From an uncultured Eggerthellaceae bacterium (GTDB taxonomy: Bacteria; Actinomycetota; Coriobacteriia; Coriobacteriales; Eggerthellaceae): a DNA stretch of 11,658 nt. Every line of letters begins with the position of its first letter. Within the stretch, counting starts at the first letter, position 1. The stretch is from the NCBI GenBank assembly GCA_934631995.1, contig CAKTYF010000059.1:1-11658 (forward strand), in the 5' to 3' direction. This document shows, piece after piece, positions 1-6,809 of the stretch. The position numbers and the translations under genes were made by a program. Under the pieces are notes generated by a model. The model was given only the letters and a program-made list of their open reading frames with translations. It was not told the DNA's origin and did not search any database.

Positions 1-2724
1 AGGCAGAGCAGTGCCCGATGCCAGCTCTACCAGGAAGCTGCCATACGCGGGAACAAACAGCTTGTCAGCCGCGAAATCGTCTGCAAGCGCAACGCCCAGT
101 TGGTTGCCAACGCACATCTTGAACAGGGCTTCCGCCAGGCAGCCATAGCCTGCCGTGGACACGGCCAGCGCGTCATGAGAAGCCGTAAGGGCTTCCACGG
201 CGCCAAGCGCATCGAGCATGCCCTGGACCTGCGGCATAACGCCATCTTCCTGGTACGCCGGCGCAATCAGCACCACACGGTTTCCTGCAGCCTTGAACTC
301 GGAGGACACAATGCGGTCCACGTTTCCGCAGGCCGTGGCGAAACTGATAAGCGTAGGCGGTACATCCAAGTTCTCAAAACTGCCAGACATGGAGTCCTTG
401 CCGCCAATGGAGCCAACGCCCAGGTCAACCTGTGCCATAAGCGAGCCCAGAAGCGACGCCGTGGGCTTGCCCCAACGCGCAGGATCTTCGCGCAGGCTGC
501 CGAAATATTCCTGGAACGTGAAGTACGCGTCCTTGCGCGAGAAGCCCGCCGCAATAAGCTTCGAAATGCTTTCCACAACAGCAATGTAGGCACCCACAAA
601 TTGGTTGCTCTCGGACAGATACGGGTTATAACCCCAGCTCATACCGCTGCACGTGGTGGTCTCGCCATCAACGGGAAGCTTTGCCACCATAGCCATGTTC
701 GGCGTGAGCTGCGTTTTGCCGCCAAACGGCATAAGCACCGTGGCCGCACCGATCGTGCTGTCGAAGCGCTCGGAAAGGCCCTTATTGGACGCCACGTTGA
801 TGTCGGTCAGAACGCCCGCCAGGCGCTCTTCAAGCGAGGCGCCTTCCGTAGCGGCCCACGCGGGAGCGTATGCGCCGCCCTGCTGCACGTGAACATCCAT
901 GCTCTTCGGTGCGCCGTTGCTGTTCAAGAACGCGCGGGAAAGATCGACAATCGTATCGTTGTTCCAGGTCATACGCACGCGCGGCTCCTGCGTAACAACG
1001 GCAATCGGCGTGGCTTCCAGGTTTTCCTCGTGCGCAAGCGCAATGAACGCGTCCACGTCTTCGGCGGCAAGCGCCACCGCCATGCGCTCTTGGCTCTCGG
1101 AAATGGCCAGCTCCGTGCCATCCAGGCCGTCGTATTTCTTCGTCACGCGATTCAGATCGATCTGCAGGCCGTCGGCCAGCTCGCCCACGGCAACGGAAAC
1201 GCCGCCCGCGCCAAAGTCGTTGCAGCGCTTGATCATGCGGCATGCATCGCCACGACGGAACAAACGCTGAATCTTACGTTCAACAGGCGCGTTGCCCTTC
1301 TGGACCTCGGCGCCGCACGTCTCAATGGAGCTCGCATCGTGCGCCTTCGAGGAACCCGTGGCGCCGCCGATGCCGTCGCGACCCGTGCGACCGCCCAAAA
1401 GGACAATGACATCCGTGGGAGCAGGCGTCTCGCGACGAACGTGGTCAGCCGGCGTGGCACCCACAACGGCGCCCACTTCCATGTGCTTTGCCGCGTAGCC
1501 GGGATGATACACTTCGCTGACCTGGCCCGTTGCCAAGCCAATCTGGTTACCGTAGCTCGAATAGCCCGCAGCCGCCGTGGTTGCCAGCTTACGCTGCGGC
1601 AGCTTGCCGGAGATGGTCTCGGAAACCGGCACCAGCGGATCGGCGCAACCGGTCAAACGCATGGCCTGGTACACGTAGCTGCGGCCCGAAAGTGGGTCGC
1701 GAATAGCGCCACCCACGCACGTTGCCGCGCCGCCGAACGGCTCAATTTCGGTAGGATGATTGTGCGTCTCGTTCTTGAAAAGATACAGCCAATCCTGTTC
1801 TTCCCCGTTCACGTCGCACTTGATCTTCACCGTGCAGGCGTTGATTTCTTCGGACTCGTCCAGATTCTTCAGGATGCCCTTCGCCTTCAGATACTTCGCG
1901 CCAATGGTTCCCATGTCCATAAGGCAAACGGGCTTCTCATCGCGGCCCAGCTCGTGGCGCATGGCAAGGTATTTCTCGAAGGCAGCAGCCACAGCAGCAT
2001 CATCGATCACGGGGTTCGTGAGTTCGGTGCCAAACGTAGTGTGGCGGCAGTGGTCGGACCAGTACGTGTCAACAACCTTGACTTCAGTAATAGTGGGATT
2101 GCGCTTCTCAACCTCGCGGAAATGCTTCTGGAAGAACACGATGTCAGCCAGATCCATGGCTAAACCGCGCTCTTTGATGAACGCCGCCAGCTGCTCTTCG
2201 GTCAGGTCAGTAAAGCCCTCTACCACTTCAACGGGCGCGGGCTCGGCAAACGTCATGGCCAGCGTAGCGGGCAGATCAAGCGATGCCTTGCGGCTCTCAA
2301 CAGGATTGATAACGTAATGCTTCACGGCTTCGATATCCTGCTCGGAAAGCGCACCTTCCAGCACGTACACTTTCGCATTGCGCACCAGCGGACGCTCACC
2401 CTGACTGATAAGCTGGATGCACTCGCTTGCGCTATCGGCACGCTGATCGAACTGACCTGGCAGCGCCTCAACGGCGAACAGCGCACCCTGGGCGCCTTCG
2501 ACCTGCGGAAGCTCGAACGACACCGTGTCGGACTGAGGCTCGCTGAACACGGTGGGCACGCACTGGGCGAACAGCTCTTCGGTCAGCCCCTCCGCATCGT
2601 AGCGATTGATGATGCGAACCTTTTCCAGACCCGCAATGCCTAAGATGTCACGCAGCTCGCTGGCAAGATGCTGCGATTCAACATCAAAGCCCGGCTTCTT
2701 TTCAACGTAGACGCGCTGAACCAT
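1..2724 (-). CDS. purL: Phosphoribosylformylglycinamidine synthase, large single-chain PurL (partial, C-terminus off the window)
   Basis: This enzyme converts FGAR, glutamine and ATP to FGAM, the fourth step of de novo purine synthesis, in the cytosol. The minus-strand frame is open from the ATG at 2724 to the window edge, giving 908 codons without a stop. The N-terminal ~150 residues fit the PurS-like domain of long PurL proteins. The signature DTYWSDHCRHTTF spans residues 219-231, and the ATP-binding ETHNHPTE motif spans 319-326, followed by a glycine-rich stretch. A second AIRS-like half contains GGKDSMSG near the visible end. Long PurL proteins are about 1200-1300 residues, so the missing part should be the glutamine amidotransferase domain. 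A weak Shine-Dalgarno (AAGGGTGG, 2732-2739 on the complement) precedes the start. The gene is transcribed away from the transporter gene at 3404. Identification is firm from the motifs; the subgroup is an inference. Confidence 0.96.
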   Translation of the reverse strand, partial: MVQRVYVEKKPGFDVESQHLASELRDILGIAGLEKVRIINRYDAEGLTEELFAQCVPTVFSEPQSDTVSFELPQVEGAQGALFAVEALPGQFDQRADSASECIQLISQGERPLVRNAKVYVLEGALSEQDIEAVKHYVINPVESRKASLDLPATLAMTFAEPAPVEVVEGFTDLTEEQLAAFIKERGLAMDLADIVFFQKHFREVEKRNPTITEVKVVDTYWSDHCRHTTFGTELTNPVIDDAAVAAAFEKYLAMRHELGRDEKPVCLMDMGTIGAKYLKAKGILKNLDESEEINACTVKIKCDVNGEEQDWLYLFKNETHNHPTEIEPFGGAATCVGGAIRDPLSGRSYVYQAMRLTGCADPLVPVSETISGKLPQRKLATTAAAGYSSYGNQIGLATGQVSEVYHPGYAAKHMEVGAVVGATPADHVRRETPAPTDVIVLLGGRTGRDGIGGATGSSKAHDASSIETCGAEVQKGNAPVERKIQRLFRRGDACRMIKRCNDFGAGGVSVAVGELADGLQIDLNRVTKKYDGLDGTELAISESQERMAVALAAEDVDAFIALAHEENLEATPIAVVTQEPRVRMTWNNDTIVDLSRAFLNSNGAPKSMDVHVQQGGAYAPAWAATEGASLEERLAGVLTDINVASNKGLSERFDSTIGAATVLMPFGGKTQLTPNMAMVAKLPVDGETTTCSGMSWGYNPYLSESNQFVGAYIAVVESISKLIAAGFSRKDAYFTFQEYFGSLREDPARWGKPTASLLGSLMAQVDLGVGSIGGKDSMSGSFENLDVPPTLISFATACGNVDRIVSSEFKAAGNRVVLIAPAYQEDGVMPQVQGMLDALGAVEALTASHDALAVSTAGYGCLAEALFKMCVGNQLGVALADDFAADKLFVPAYGSFLVELASGTALP

Positions 2725-2742
2725 GAAATCCACCCTTCGAAT

Positions 2743-2786
2743 GTGCGCCAATGCGCACGTCTTCCGCTGTGCGCAAACGCGCGCAC
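2743..2786 (-). promoter_or_regulatory. Paired identical-arm hairpins in the purL leader
   Basis: Two inverted repeats with the same 6-base arms lie just upstream of purL. One has GTGCGC at 2743-2748 and GCGCAC at 2753-2758 with a 4-base loop. The other has GTGCGC at 2769-2774 and GCGCAC at 2781-2786 with a 6-base loop. Because all arms match, the inner arms (2753-2758 and 2769-2774) can also pair with each other around a 10-base loop, giving a mutually exclusive fold. The hairpin nearer the gene ends only a few bases before the Shine-Dalgarno. This could be a leader switch or a pair of protein operators. The sequence shows the arms; regulation is inferred. Confidence 0.4.
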
Positions 2787-2935
2787 GCTTCGCCAATACT
2801 TCCAAACGCTTCTTGTGTTTTGCCGATGCCGAAAAACGGCACATAGATATACTTTTGCATGATACCGCTTCTTGACGCAAGCGCAGACGTGATGACGCCT
2901 AGGGGCAGAATTCTTTCACAGCAGACGACACGCAA

Positions 2936-3152
2936 GGGGAAGGCGAAGGGGCCGACGCCGAGAGTTAAGCCGAAGCTGGCAGGCGCAAGACGGGAGCGCG
3001 CGGATGCGAAGGGCTGAGCCGAACTGCGACGCTTTGGATAAGTTGAGCGAGCCGCAAGTGAGAGGAAGCATTATCCAAGCGGAGTCGTGAGGTGAATGCC
3101 CTTCGCGCCCTTGCGCTTCGCATTTAGCCCTTTCGCCAGCAGCCCCTTCCCC
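2936..3152. repeat. Large imperfect palindrome in the purL-transporter intergenic region
   Basis: The region between the two divergent genes is dominated by an inverted repeat. GCGAAGGGC (3006-3014) pairs with GCCCTTCGC (3098-3106), and TTGGATAA (3034-3041) pairs with TTATCCAA (3071-3078); both pairs share the same centre at 3056. CGAC at 3027-3030 can also pair with GTCG at 3084-3087. Outer arms are shifted but still match: GGGGAAGG (2936-2943) with CCTTCCCC (3145-3152), and 10 of 11 bases between 2942-2952 and 3127-3137. There is no convincing open frame inside. It may be a dispersed palindromic element or a structured RNA. I do not recognise a known family. Confidence 0.6.
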
Positions 3153-3238
3153 ATCAGCCGCTTACCGCCGTCAAGCGCCGCTTGCGGCAGAGCAACCCCG
3201 CTATTTATGGAGCTTTCCGAATCTTCGCGAGAAATTCC

Positions 3239-3267
3239 TTACACAAAACCGAGACAATCCCTAAACT
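3239..3267 (+). promoter_or_regulatory. Candidate sigma-70-type promoter of the transporter gene
   Basis: TTACAC (3239-3244) and TAAACT (3262-3267) are separated by exactly 17 bases, each matching four of six consensus positions. Transcription would start near 3274, leaving a leader of about 130 bases. That leader holds two hairpins: TTGACC/GGTCAA arms at 3276-3281 and 3299-3304 enclosing a CCGTC/GACGG stem, and GTTTTTTC (3329-3336) with GAAAAAAC (3342-3349). The promoter call rests only on spacing and partial consensus. Confidence 0.35.
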
Positions 3268-3403
3268 AGCAGGGTTTGACCGTCGGGCAAGACGGCCTGG
3301 TCAACTAACTTTCGCGAACTCTTTCGCAGTTTTTTCCCTTCGAAAAAACAATAACCATACCAATAGCAATCACATAGAGATGCGCATTTGAAACGAGGTA
3401 TTT

Positions 3404-5398
3404 ATGGCTCTTGATTTGGAAAAACAGCAAAAGACGATGATCGCGGTGCTTCTTATGGGCACGATACTGGTCATCCTGAACGCAACGCTTCTTTCTCCCG
3501 CGTTGCCATCCATTATGGCGGACACCGGCGTTTCCGCCACCACCGTGCAATGGCTTACCAGCTCGTACGCGCTCGTCGAGGCGTGCGTCATTCCGCTGAA
3601 CGCGTTTTTCGTGGGGCGCTTCTCCACGCGCCAGCTGTTCATGGGCAGCATCGGGTGGTTCTGCATTTCCAGCATCGTTGCTGGTCTTGCGCCGAATTTC
3701 TACGTAATTCTGGCCGCGCGCGTGATGATGGCGTTTGCCACCGGCATCATCATGCCTATGTCGTTCACACTGATATTGCTCACCATTCCCCGCGAGAAGC
3801 GCGGCAGCGCCATGGGTCTTATCGGGCTGGCAATTGGATTTGCGCCCGCAATCGGCCCTACGCTTTCCGGCTTCATTGTTGATTCGTTGGGTTGGCGCGA
3901 GCTGTTCTTCGTTGTAGCGGCGCTGTGCGTGGTTGTGCTTATTGCGGCGGCATTCAAGCTGAAGAATTTCCAAGGCTTCGAGAAGTCGAGCTTCGATGCA
4001 CCTTCCGTTACGCTTCTGGGCGTAGGCATGGTGAGCCTGTTGTATGGCATTTCGTCTATCACTTCTGCTCGCAACATTGCGCTTGACGTGGCGCTTATTG
4101 TTGCCGGCCTGGTGCTTTTGGGTATTTTCTGCCGTCGTCAGCTCAAGCTGGAAAACCCCATTTTGCGCATTAGCGTGCTGAAGTCGCCAAAGTTCCGTAC
4201 CGCGGTTATTCTGGTCGCGCTGTTGCAGGCATCGCTCATCGGCTCCGAGGTTGTGCTGCCGCTCTACGTGCAGCAAGTTATGGGCAACGGCGCTACTACC
4301 TCGGGTCTACTTATGATGCCGGGCGCTATCATTGGCGCGGTGTGCGGTCTGGTAGCAGGACGCCTGTTCGACAATTTCGGCGTACGCGGTCCCGTGGTTT
4401 TTGGTGCCTGCATGGTTGCTATCGGCGCGTTTGGCGTGACCACGTTCAACATCGGCATGGACATTCTGATGGTCACCGTTGTGTATACCACCATGTCAAT
4501 AGGCATTCAGTTTTTGAACACGCCGCTGAACACCTGGGGCATAAACTCGCTGGATAATCGCGTGATCCAGCACGCTAACTCCATTTCGTCCACCATGAAT
4601 CAGGTGGGCATATCCGTGGGCACCGCGTTTATTGTGAGCTTGACCGCACTCGGCGGTTTTCTTGCCCCTGCCGATGCATCAGCCCAGGTTGTAACGATGG
4701 CGGGCGTGCACGCGGCGTTTTGTGGCATGTGCGTGCTGCTCATTATCGTTGTGCTGGGCATTTTGATTTTCGTGCATGAGAAAGGCGGCAAGAAAGCTAG
4801 CGCAGATGCCGCTGATGGCAGCGCCGCTGGTACAGATTCTCAGACAGGCACCGCGGCTGGACCCTTCGTAGCTTTCCCCTCTCTTGAGGGTATTGCGGGC
4901 ATCGACCGTCCATTTTTGGTGTCCGACGTTATGAACCCCCAGCCCAACGTTGTGTCGCAGGATGCAACCGTGCGCCAGGCGATTGACGCCATGCGCGCAA
5001 CCGAGACCAGCGGCGTTCCTGTGGTAGATAGCACTGGTGGCGTGGTCGGATTCATCTCGGATGGCGACATCATGGGGTATCTTTCCAACCAGACGGGAAA
5101 CCTTTCGGACGGCACGAATTACTTTGCGCTTGTCGAGGACCAGGACTTTTGGACGCGCCTGGGCAGCCTGCTTGAGCTCAATGTCATGCGCCTTGCCACG
5201 AAGCGCGTCATTTCTATTGAAGCACTCGACGATGCTGAGGTTGCATTCAAGCTGCTCTCCGAGAAGCGCATTAAGAAAGTACCCGTACTCCATCAGGGGA
5301 AATTGGTCGGCACACTCTCGCGTCGCAACGTTATGAATGCGCTGACAACGGCCGAAACTATGCTTGCGCAAAGCGCGGGCGCGAAAGCTGGTGCATAG
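3404..5398 (+). CDS. MFS transporter (DHA2/EmrB-QacA type) fused to a C-terminal CBS pair
   Basis: This is an inner-membrane, proton-coupled exporter-type protein of 664 residues with an attached cytosolic Bateman module. Residues ~12-457 are a run of hydrophobic helices with DHA2-like features: LNATLLSPALPSI at 25-37, the RVMMAFATG helix at 106-114, and a motif C-like GLAIGFAPAIGPTLSG at 141-156. A Gly/Ala/Ser-rich linker (~461-487) leads to CBS1 (~505-561, SDVMNPQPNVV start) and CBS2 (~591-648, VPVLHQGKLVGTLSR core). The ATG has a GAGG Shine-Dalgarno at 3395-3398. DHA2 proteins usually stop after the last helix, so the ~180-residue tail is an addition. CBS pairs typically bind adenosine-containing ligands such as AMP, ATP or SAM, so transport may be gated by energy or nucleotide state. 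That gating, and the substrate, are inference. Confidence 0.9.
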   Translation: MALDLEKQQKTMIAVLLMGTILVILNATLLSPALPSIMADTGVSATTVQWLTSSYALVEACVIPLNAFFVGRFSTRQLFMGSIGWFCISSIVAGLAPNFYVILAARVMMAFATGIIMPMSFTLILLTIPREKRGSAMGLIGLAIGFAPAIGPTLSGFIVDSLGWRELFFVVAALCVVVLIAAAFKLKNFQGFEKSSFDAPSVTLLGVGMVSLLYGISSITSARNIALDVALIVAGLVLLGIFCRRQLKLENPILRISVLKSPKFRTAVILVALLQASLIGSEVVLPLYVQQVMGNGATTSGLLMMPGAIIGAVCGLVAGRLFDNFGVRGPVVFGACMVAIGAFGVTTFNIGMDILMVTVVYTTMSIGIQFLNTPLNTWGINSLDNRVIQHANSISSTMNQVGISVGTAFIVSLTALGGFLAPADASAQVVTMAGVHAAFCGMCVLLIIVVLGILIFVHEKGGKKASADAADGSAAGTDSQTGTAAGPFVAFPSLEGIAGIDRPFLVSDVMNPQPNVVSQDATVRQAIDAMRATETSGVPVVDSTGGVVGFISDGDIMGYLSNQTGNLSDGTNYFALVEDQDFWTRLGSLLELNVMRLATKRVISIEALDDAEVAFKLLSEKRIKKVPVLHQGKLVGTLSRRNVMNALTTAETMLAQSAGAKAGA

Positions 5399-5496
5399 AG
5401 GCTGGGCGCTGCCAGGAGGCGCCTGCGCCGCGGGTAAGCACGCCCACTTGTATCGGGCAATTTCGCGAAATGCAGCCGCTTTCCCATTCGATCATG

Positions 5497-5519
5497 AACC
5501 ACCCTTCAAAAGGGTGGTT
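5497..5519. repeat. IS200 right-end hairpin (3' of tnpA)
   Basis: AACCACCCTT (5497-5506) and AAGGGTGGTT (5510-5519) form a perfect 10-bp stem with a 3-base loop. The foot shares AAACCACCC (transposase strand) with the hairpin at the other end of the element. It is the expected substrate of the transposase rather than a terminator, because no T-run follows on either strand. Confidence 0.75.
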
Positions 5520-5548
5520 TGCACAGGGCCTATAAGGCCAAGGGTTGC

Positions 5549-5658
5549 GGGCAGCGTCTCAAGGCGCTGCCCTTCGCTTTGCTCAGGGCGCATCGCCCTT
5601 GACTCGTCGCGCGCCGCTGGAAGCGGCTCGCGCATTGCCGGCCGCCCCTGAAGGGGCG
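5549..5658 (-). other. Chain of four hairpins between tnpA stop and the IS right end
   Basis: Four strong stems occur in 110 bases. They are GGGCAGCG/CGCTGCCC (5549-5556 and 5565-5572), AGGGCG/CGCCCT (5585-5590 and 5594-5599), GCCGCT/AGCGGC (5613-5618 and 5622-5627, extended by GCGC pairs at 5609-5612 and 5630-5633), and CGCCCC/GGGGCG (5643-5648 and 5653-5658). Being transcribed downstream of tnpA, they would form a compact structured RNA 3' end. None has a clear U-tract. They could stop transcription, protect the end, or be a structured noncoding RNA of the IS. The stems are seen directly; the function is not known. Confidence 0.55.
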
Positions 5659-5668
5659 AACCCCTACC

Positions 5669-6124
5669 TTACTTCTCGGACGGGTCCTCATACTCCTTGA
5701 CGCTGAGCCTGCCCGGCGCGATGTCGTGGGCCTCCTGCTCCTGGATGCGTTTCCTTATGGTGGCCTCGTTCAGACCGACAGTGGAAACGTAGTAGCCCTC
5801 CGACCAGAAGCGGCGGTTGCCGAACTCGTGCTTGAGGCACGCTTGCAAGGCGCGCATCATCGGCGCGCTCTTGCCCTTGAGGTACCCCATGAAGCTCGCC
5901 GGCGCCGGCTTGGGCGGCATGCCCGCCGGCATATGCACATGGTCCGACATGAGGTGCCCCTCTATTATCTCGACTCCCTTGTAGCTGCAAAGCTGGCGGA
6001 ATATCTCCCCCAGGGAATCGCGATATCGGTTGCAGGTGATCTTTCGCCTATACTTCGGTGCGGACACGATGTGGTACTTGCACATCCACTTCGTGTGCGA
6101 CAGGCTGTTTGCCTGGTTTGCCAT
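5669..6124 (-). CDS. tnpA: IS200/IS605-family Y1 transposase TnpA
   Basis: This 151-residue protein is a full-length HUH single-strand transposase that cuts and rejoins the IS ends using a tyrosine nucleophile. KWMCKYHIVSAPKYRRK (12-28) is the typical N-terminal signature. The HUH metal-binding motif is HVH at 62-64, inside the family's DHVH segment. SFMGYLKGKSAPMM (77-90) and RRFWSEGYYVSTVG (104-117), which contains the catalytic tyrosine (111 or 112), are well conserved, and the SVKEYEDP tail is typical. The segment after the HUH (PAG at 66-68) differs from the hydrophobic residues I would expect there, so activity is uncertain, but the frame is intact. The start at 6124 is preceded by an AAAGG-type site. 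The 5' leader can fold (GCCCT/AGGGC near 6167-6181), as in IS200 leaders known to restrain translation. Confidence 0.95.
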   Translation of the reverse strand: MANQANSLSHTKWMCKYHIVSAPKYRRKITCNRYRDSLGEIFRQLCSYKGVEIIEGHLMSDHVHMPAGMPPKPAPASFMGYLKGKSAPMMRALQACLKHEFGNRRFWSEGYYVSTVGLNEATIRKRIQEQEAHDIAPGRLSVKEYEDPSEK

Positions 6125-6218
6125 GATGGCCGCCTTTCCGGGCGATGCGTCCTAAGCAAGCGTATCGCGCCCTATCGGAGGGCGGCCATCGTCGCGCAAG
6201 GGCGAAGCCTTCGATGCG

Positions 6219-6235
6219 CACCCGCATAGCGGGTG
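6219..6235. repeat. IS200 left-end hairpin (5' of tnpA)
   Basis: CACCCGC (6219-6225) and GCGGGTG (6229-6235) make a 7-bp stem with an ATA loop, followed by GTTT. The GGGTGGTTT foot matches the hairpin at 5512-5520. A further strong hairpin, CCCG-A-CGCGC with its partner arm (6244-6266), lies just outside; it is unclear whether it belongs to the IS or to the flank. Confidence 0.7.
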
Positions 6236-6290
6236 GTTTATTTCCCGACGCGCTTCGCGCGCCGGGCAGGCTCACGAGCCTAGAATTAAT

Positions 6291-6331
6291 AGGCGTGGTG
6301 ACCCGTTGAGGTCACCACGCCTTCTCTTTTT
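6291..6331 (+). terminator. Strong rho-independent terminator
   Basis: AGGCGTGGTGACC (6291-6303) pairs perfectly with GGTCACCACGCCT (6310-6322), a 13-bp stem with a 6-base loop, followed by a T-rich run ending at 6331. On the plus strand the nearest upstream gene is the MFS-CBS gene, with the minus-strand IS lying between them. The simplest reading is that it is the transporter gene's own terminator, displaced by about 750 bp when the IS entered. Confidence 0.9.
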
Positions 6332-6403
6332 GCAGCTCCCTTACAGATCATTGCGTCCCCTTGCGACCCCCTCCCCGAACCCCCTGCAGCTCTCTCGCGA
6401 CCC

Positions 6404-6456
6404 GCTTGTTGGAAAACCGGGGGTAAATTCAGGCAAATGCACGATAAATGGTGGTC
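6404..6456 (+). repeat. Inverted repeat copy A (53 bp)
   Basis: This copy begins GCTTGTTGGAAAAC and contains AATTCAGGCAAAT and ends ACGATAAATGGTGGTC. It matches copy B (6573-6625, opposite strand) at about 42 of 53 positions with no gaps; nearly all differences fall in one 8-base block (6418-6425). In one frame both copies spell a similar peptide (LVGK..., NSGK..., TI.GG), but the differing codons show no synonymous pattern, so I treat it as a noncoding repeat. Confidence 0.65.
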
Positions 6457-6572
6457 CAGAATTCAGAACCAAGAATCACTCTAAGCAGACACGAAGCTGA
6501 CCTGGGCTTTTACTGAAGACCCTTTTCATGCTGGAACGGATTCGCTAAAAACACTCCCGAAATACAAGCTTC

Positions 6573-6625
6573 GACCACCACTTATCGTCGATTTGCCTGA
6601 ATTCGAGGGTCGTTTTCCAACAAGC
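6573..6625 (-). repeat. Inverted repeat copy B (53 bp)
   Basis: This is the minus-strand partner of copy A at 6404-6456. The two face each other and enclose 116 bases without a plausible gene. Together they span 222 bp, the size and layout of a small nonautonomous element with long terminal inverted repeats, but I find no target-site duplication. They could equally be two dispersed repeats or regulator binding regions. Confidence 0.65.
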
Positions 6626-6654
6626 ACTTCCGACGTCAGCCGCTCTTGCACCGC

Positions 6655-6748
6655 TTGATGGCATTTTGTCAACCAATAAGTTCTTTTTGATAGCTTTTTG
6701 ATAGCTTTTTGATAGCGAACTCGCTCCTTTTGATGGTTTCTTGTCAAC
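6655..6748 (+). promoter_or_regulatory. Duplicated 19-mer flanking three 11-bp tandem repeats upstream of the nuclease-fold gene
   Basis: CTTTTTGATAG is repeated three times without error at 6683-6693, 6694-6704 and 6705-6715, with a degraded fourth copy near 6723. Outside them, a 19-base motif TTGATGG...TTGTCAAC occurs at 6655-6673 and again at 6730-6748 with 16 of 19 matches. An 11-base period puts each unit on nearly the same helix face, as in operator arrays. The array lies 60-130 bases before the AbiEi-like gene, and AbiEi-type antitoxins are known to repress their own promoters through repeats. The regulatory role is inferred. Confidence 0.45.
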
Positions 6749-6809
6749 ACCGCAGCGCATGATAAGCAAAGCACTTCAAACTTATCCACGCATTCGCAAA
6801 GGAATCGCT

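Larger units (their letters stand above)
5490..6245 (-). mobile_element. IS200-like insertion sequence (IS200/IS605 family, tnpA only)
   Basis: The element contains one Y1 transposase gene on the minus strand and hairpins near each side, and no TnpB-like frame. On the plus strand both end hairpins finish with the same bases, GGGTGGTTT, at 5512-5520 and 6231-6239, in direct rather than inverted orientation. This is what the IS200/IS605 family shows, because it transposes as single strands and lacks terminal inverted repeats and target duplications. The size of about 750 bp fits tnpA-only members (about 700 bp). The exact ends are not determined; the coordinates given are the hairpins plus a small margin. 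It sits between the transporter gene and a strong terminator. Confidence 0.85.

Noticed and set aside
100..2163. Long plus-strand open frame of 687 codons
   Set aside because: It is the codon-aligned complement of purL and has no recognisable domain; the minus-strand reading carries all PurL motifs.
2705..2935. Small minus-strand frame upstream of purL as a PurS-like gene
   Set aside because: No PurS similarity, and the long PurL already carries that domain; the frame simply runs through the leader into the purL start.
3305..4276. Minus-strand open frame of 323 codons
   Set aside because: It overlaps the MFS gene antisense, is rich in His/Arg/Gln/Asn as expected of a shadow, and shows no domain.
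4679..5371. Minus-strand open frame of 230 codons over the CBS region
   Set aside because: Shadow of the CBS-coding part of the transporter gene; no motif and no ribosome site.
5497..5520. Hairpin read as terminator of the transporter gene
   Set aside because: It lacks a T-run and shares its foot with the hairpin at 6219-6239, so it fits an IS end better.
6683..6715. Possible CRISPR array
   Set aside because: The repeats are 11 bp and directly abutting without spacers.
6306..6789. Short open frames on both strands sharing an LVGK...NSGK...TI.GG peptide
   Set aside because: The similarity comes from the inverted DNA repeat; codon differences show no synonymous bias and there are no good ribosome sites.
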